A stretch of DNA of 64,000 bases, taken from NCBI GenBank assembly GCA_020631735.1, contig CM036158.1:78979447-79043446 (forward strand), read 5' to 3'. Made by a program: the position numbers and the translations under genes. Shown here piece after piece: positions 62,330-64,000 of the stretch. The stretch is from Saccharum officinarum (Eukaryota; Streptophyta; Magnoliopsida; Poales; Poaceae). Numbering within the stretch: the first letter of the stretch is position 1; each line of letters opens with the position of its first letter. The notes under the pieces are model-generated. The model did no database searches. It worked only from the letters and a program-made list of their open reading frames with translations, and was not told the origin of the DNA.

Positions 62330-62342
62330 GGCTCCGATACCA
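62330..62342 (-). other. Primer binding site of element 2
   Basis: Minus-strand TGGTATCGGAGCC, two bases from the 5' LTR border at 62345. Identical to the site of element 1. Confidence 0.88.
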
Positions 62343-62344
62343 CT

Positions 62345-64000
62345 TGTAAGGTCCAAATAGGCTAGAAGGGGGGTGAATAGCCTAAATAAAACTTCTACAA
62401 GAATTACTTAACCATAAGTTAGTACGAAAGGTGGCGAAGCAAAAGCACTAGCTCTAACTAATTAAGCAAGCCATCTACATAAGTCTAGTACAAGGCTATT
62501 CAGTAAACACAACAACAACTAGAAGCTATAAACAAGAAGTAATACGAGAGAAGAGCTTCGAGTGAGTATACCGTCGTGAAGAGATGAGAAATACCAATCA
62601 ATTAATCACGCAAGAGAAATCCTCAGGAAGAGAATGACACAAGAATTTATTCCGAGGTTCACTTGCTTCCCGGCAAGCTACTCCCCATTGTGGTGATACA
62701 CCCACTTGTCAGTTCGCGAGCTAATCAACTATCAAGAGTCAAGCCCTCGGCGGACGCCGCACAACCGCACACAAGATGGGGATCCTTCAAGCCACGAGCT
62801 CCACTAGAGTATCCAATTCATGAACTCCTGCGGGGAAGGATCAAGAACCCCTTATAATACTTGGTGAAGGCTCCAACAATCTCCAATTGTGAGCTCAATC
62901 ACCTCCGCTGCTCCAAGCCGTCTACCGTGTCGGGAAACACGAAAGTGTAACAAGAAATCCACAGCAACTCAAAGATCAAGTGCCTCTAGAATGCAACTCT
63001 CAAGCAATGCACTTGAATCTCACTCAATCTCACTCAAGATGTGCAACTATGCAAAGAGATGAGTGGAGGGGTTGTTCTCTAGCTCAAAGTATGTCTCTAG
63101 GTCTCAAAATGTGCAAGAGTTACCCTCAAACCCTGACCAACATCTATTTATAACGAAGGGGTACACAGCTAGCCGTTACGGATGACGCAGTTCAAAACGG
63201 GATGACCAGACGCACCGGTCAGGGTGACCGAACGCGTCCGGTCACTACAGGACAAGCGTGAACAGTGCGCGTCAGAAGTTACCGTTGCTATGACCAGACG
63301 CGCTCTAGCGTATGACCGGACGCGCCCTAGCGTATGACCGGACGTGCCTCACCTAGCGTCCGGTCAGAGTCCAGTAAGCTCCCATCACGACCGGACGCGT
63401 CCGATCGTACATGATCGGACGCGCCCCGCGTCCGATCATCACTCCGCTGCGCTCTGCCCCTCTGGACGCCTGACCGGACGCGCCGGTTCCGTGAAGGACC
63501 GGACGCGCCGGTCACTCACTTTACTTTTGCGCACAGGTGAACTGACCGGACACGCTGGTCAGGCCAGACCAGCGTCCGGTCATTAACCCTAGGTGCGCTG
63601 ACCGAAAGAACTGACCGGACGCGCTGGTCAAGCCGTGACCGCGTCCGGTGCAGCGTCCGGTCACCACAGTGATCTCCGTTCGCCTCCGTTTCTTTTCCTA
63701 CTTTCGGCGCAGTACAAAATAGGCGTTTCACTTCTCCAAAAAGCGCCGAATCCCGCCGAGCAAGCTCGGCGGGAGGGAGAGAAGAACCCAAACCCTTCTC
63801 TACCGCTCAAACTCCACCGCCTTCATAAATGTGCTAACACCACCAAGTGTACACCACCATGTGCATGTGTGTTAGCATTTCACAATCATTTTCCAAGGCG
63901 TTATGTTAGCTCTTTACTAGATCCTAATGCATATGCTCAAGACATTGATCTAGTGGCACTTGATTTCTGAGTTAACCGTGATTGCCCCTCTTGATAGTCG
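62345..64000 (-). repeat. 5' LTR of element 2, partial
   Basis: The first 1,656 bp match 54016 onward; about 300 bp lie outside the window. The palindrome array is at 63203-63663 and the TATA box TATAAATA (minus strand) at 63145-63152. As the 5' LTR this is the copy that would drive element transcription toward gag. Confidence 0.92.

Larger units (their letters stand above)
54016..64000 (-). mobile_element. Sirevirus-like Ty1/copia retrotransposon 2, cut by the window end
   Basis: Minus-strand element. 3' LTR 54016-55971, non-coding 3' region with purine tracts, pol 57023-60204, gag 60218-62284, primer site 62330-62342, then the 5' LTR from 62345 beyond the end of the window. GGTGT at 54011-54015 should be the left target duplication; the right copy is outside. 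It is a different family from element 1 (different LTR and gag sequences), but shares the primer site, palindrome motif, gag/pol junction and purine tracts. It has no extra ORF after pol. Confidence 0.93.

Overview
The window is nuclear DNA from a grass, most likely an Andropogoneae species such as sorghum or a close relative. The evidence is GT-AG split genes, GC-rich first exons, several 220-250 bp grass MITE copies, and two large Sirevirus-type Ty1/copia elements whose LTRs carry CCGGACGCG palindromes. The species is inferred, not proven.

Seven host genes can be modelled exon by exon: CLPP4 (minus, 3151-6082, plastid Clp protease subunit), CDKE1/CDK8-type kinase (plus, 7122-11156, 15 coding exons, 471 aa), a RING E3 ligase (plus, 29725-31059), a plastid-type cupin protein (minus, 31730-32221), an ARFB-type small GTPase (minus, 33260-37109, 6 exons, 194 aa), and two tandem NPF/PTR transporter paralogues (minus, 39725-41634 and 44690-47879). 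CLPP4 and CDKE1 are divergent and share a 1.04 kb intergenic region, more than half of it a 633 bp fold-back MITE.

Transposons fill most of the rest. 284-2798 is a short non-autonomous LTR element with a perfect 5 bp target duplication. 3941-4928 is a long-TIR DNA element in the CLPP4 intron. 11568-12837 is a small MITE split by a solo LTR. 14046-27511 is a 13.5 kb Sirevirus-like element with gag, pol and an extra ORF after pol. 35177-36257 is a hAT element in ARF intron 1 with a MITE nested inside it. 48404-49138 is a run of three MITEs separated only by CTA. 54016 to the window end is a second, minus-strand Sirevirus-like element with an open gag and a broken pol.

The host genes are unrelated housekeeping or transport functions and form no pathway. 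The most unusual structures are the palindromic arrays upstream of the TATA boxes in both Sirevirus-like families (with an extra array inside the first element), a splice-acceptor-like gag/pol junction in both, the gene-like leader before the extra ORF, the MITE in the CLPP4-CDKE1 promoter, and the CTA-linked MITE triplet.
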